DNA of 64,000 bases from a bacterium (GTDB taxonomy: Bacteria > Patescibacteriota > Gracilibacteria > Absconditabacterales > Absconditicoccaceae): the NCBI GenBank assembly GCA_020627925.1, contig JAHDFY010000006.1:1-64000 (forward strand). The letters are read 5' to 3'. Each line of letters opens with the position of its first letter. The stretch's first letter is position 1. The position numbers and the translations under genes are program-made. Shown piece after piece: positions 63,509 through 64,000 of the stretch. The notes below the pieces were generated by a model, which ran no database searches, was not told the DNA's origin, and saw only the letters and a program-made list of their open reading frames with translations.

Positions 63509-64000
63509 TAACAACATATCATCCCAAGTTACTTCTTCTAATCTTTTGCTTGCGATATGGGGAAAGAGAGGGCAGACAGAAATTCATTTTTTTTCAAGCA
63601 TTTTTCGTATTTTTCCCATTGTTTTTCTTTTGTAAGGACTAATGTGATCCAAGAGAGAAACAAGTGTTGCAAATTGTTCTCTGCTCCCACTAGCAGAGTG
63701 TTTGGGTACAAAGGAAAGAAGGCAACTTTGAACTTTGGGAGCAGGAGAGAATGCCTTGGCTGGTACTGTTTTGCTATAGTGAACCTCATGTGCAAAGTTA
63801 CATAATCGCCATAAGTAGGATTTTTTGGGAGCATCTTGTTTGATCTTGTCACCGACCTCTCTTTGCATCATAAAAAAGCCTCATCCATATTGGCTTTGTT
63901 CATTTCCAAAAAACTTTCTTACAATAGGGGACGTGATATAATAAGGTAAATTTCCCACAATCAATGCGTTTTCGGGGCGTATTCCATGAGTGTGTAATAG
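63497..64000 (-). CDS. rsmA: 16S rRNA dimethyladenosine transferase, 3' part
   Basis: Only the C-terminal 167 residues lie in the window. IVGNLPYYITSPIV is the NxPY catalytic motif IV of KsgA/RsmA, followed by GFFMMQREVGDKI and FSPAPKVQSCLLSF, all family hallmarks. The enzyme dimethylates two adenosines near the 3' end of 16S rRNA. Two in-frame TGA codons, one at a conserved Gly. The 5' part is beyond position 64000. Confidence 0.92.

Noticed and set aside
1-64000. UGA = Trp code (table 4) or widespread pseudogenes
   Set aside because: TGA falls on conserved Gly, not Trp, and TGG is used normally for Trp. Frames stay open in the same register across several TGA, which is not what decay looks like.

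Overview
The window reads as a chromosome segment of a Patescibacteria (CPR) bacterium that uses UGA as a glycine codon (translation table 25), as known for Absconditabacteria (SR1) and Gracilibacteria (BD1-5). With the standard code most genes break into fragments. Reading TGA as Gly and stopping only at TAA/TAG gives about 57 intact genes, and in-frame TGA falls on invariant glycines (ABC signature LSGGQ, Walker A loops, the FAD-binding GxGxxG of a phytoene desaturase, the TVYR helix of Fur). TGG still serves as Trp, so this is not the UGA=Trp code. The DNA is AT-rich, genes are tightly packed, many ribosome-binding sites are weak, and most transcription units end in hairpin plus T-run terminators. 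I cannot tell SR1 from BD1-5 from this segment alone. I saw no rRNA, tRNA, CRISPR array or insertion sequence.

Layout. 0-3.5 kb: an ABC-F (Uup-like) ATPase and small unknown proteins. 3.5-7.6 kb: threonyl-tRNA synthetase behind a Thr-rich leader peptide and attenuator, a PQ-loop-like membrane protein, a rhodanese-DUF2892 protein, a DUF134 regulator and a VOC protein. 7.9-16.9 kb: an ABC exporter, a CsaA-like tRNA-binding protein, DUF2087, Nudix, a secreted protein, DUF1905, a YcaQ-like winged-helix protein, a DoxX-like protein, a DKNYY-type membrane protein and a leucine-rich-repeat protein. 17-20.7 kb: UbiA prenyltransferase and CrtI desaturase (carotenoid-type pair), a degenerate Nudix protein and an alpha/beta hydrolase. 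20.8-24.2 kb: membrane proteins and a 578-aa protein with a GHMP-kinase-like outline and a winged-helix-like tail. 24.3-29.6 kb: an operon of one small and two very large orphan proteins, one with a thioredoxin-type CRDC site. 29.7-33.8 kb: GlmS, a small unknown protein and a GH3-family enzyme. 33.9-37.8 kb: a MacAB-like export system whose adaptor has an unusually long coiled coil. 38-45.9 kb: vWFA and PrgI-like membrane proteins, lipoproteins, a lysyl-tRNA synthetase fused to an HD domain, and low-complexity surface proteins. 46-52.4 kb: a secreted protein, an RluA-type pseudouridine synthase, small membrane proteins and lipoproteins, and a beta-propeller/SLH-like surface operon. 52.7-64 kb: PNPase, two secreted proteins (one an M23 peptidase), two type IV secretion pilin-like proteins, FtsK, tRNA-dihydrouridine synthase, bacilliredoxin, Fur, UPF0489 and the 3' part of rsmA.

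How it fits together. The gene set mixes translation and RNA maintenance (thrS, lysS, pnp, dus, rluA-type, rsmA, ABC-F) with a large envelope and secretion inventory, which suits a small-genome, surface-attached lifestyle. Two signals stand out. The first is a complete predicted ribosome-mediated attenuator in front of thrS: promoter, 16-aa Thr-rich leader, mutually exclusive hairpins. The second is a set of UGA-free secreted or small genes, some with Bacteroidota-style signal sequences, that look recently acquired from standard-code bacteria.
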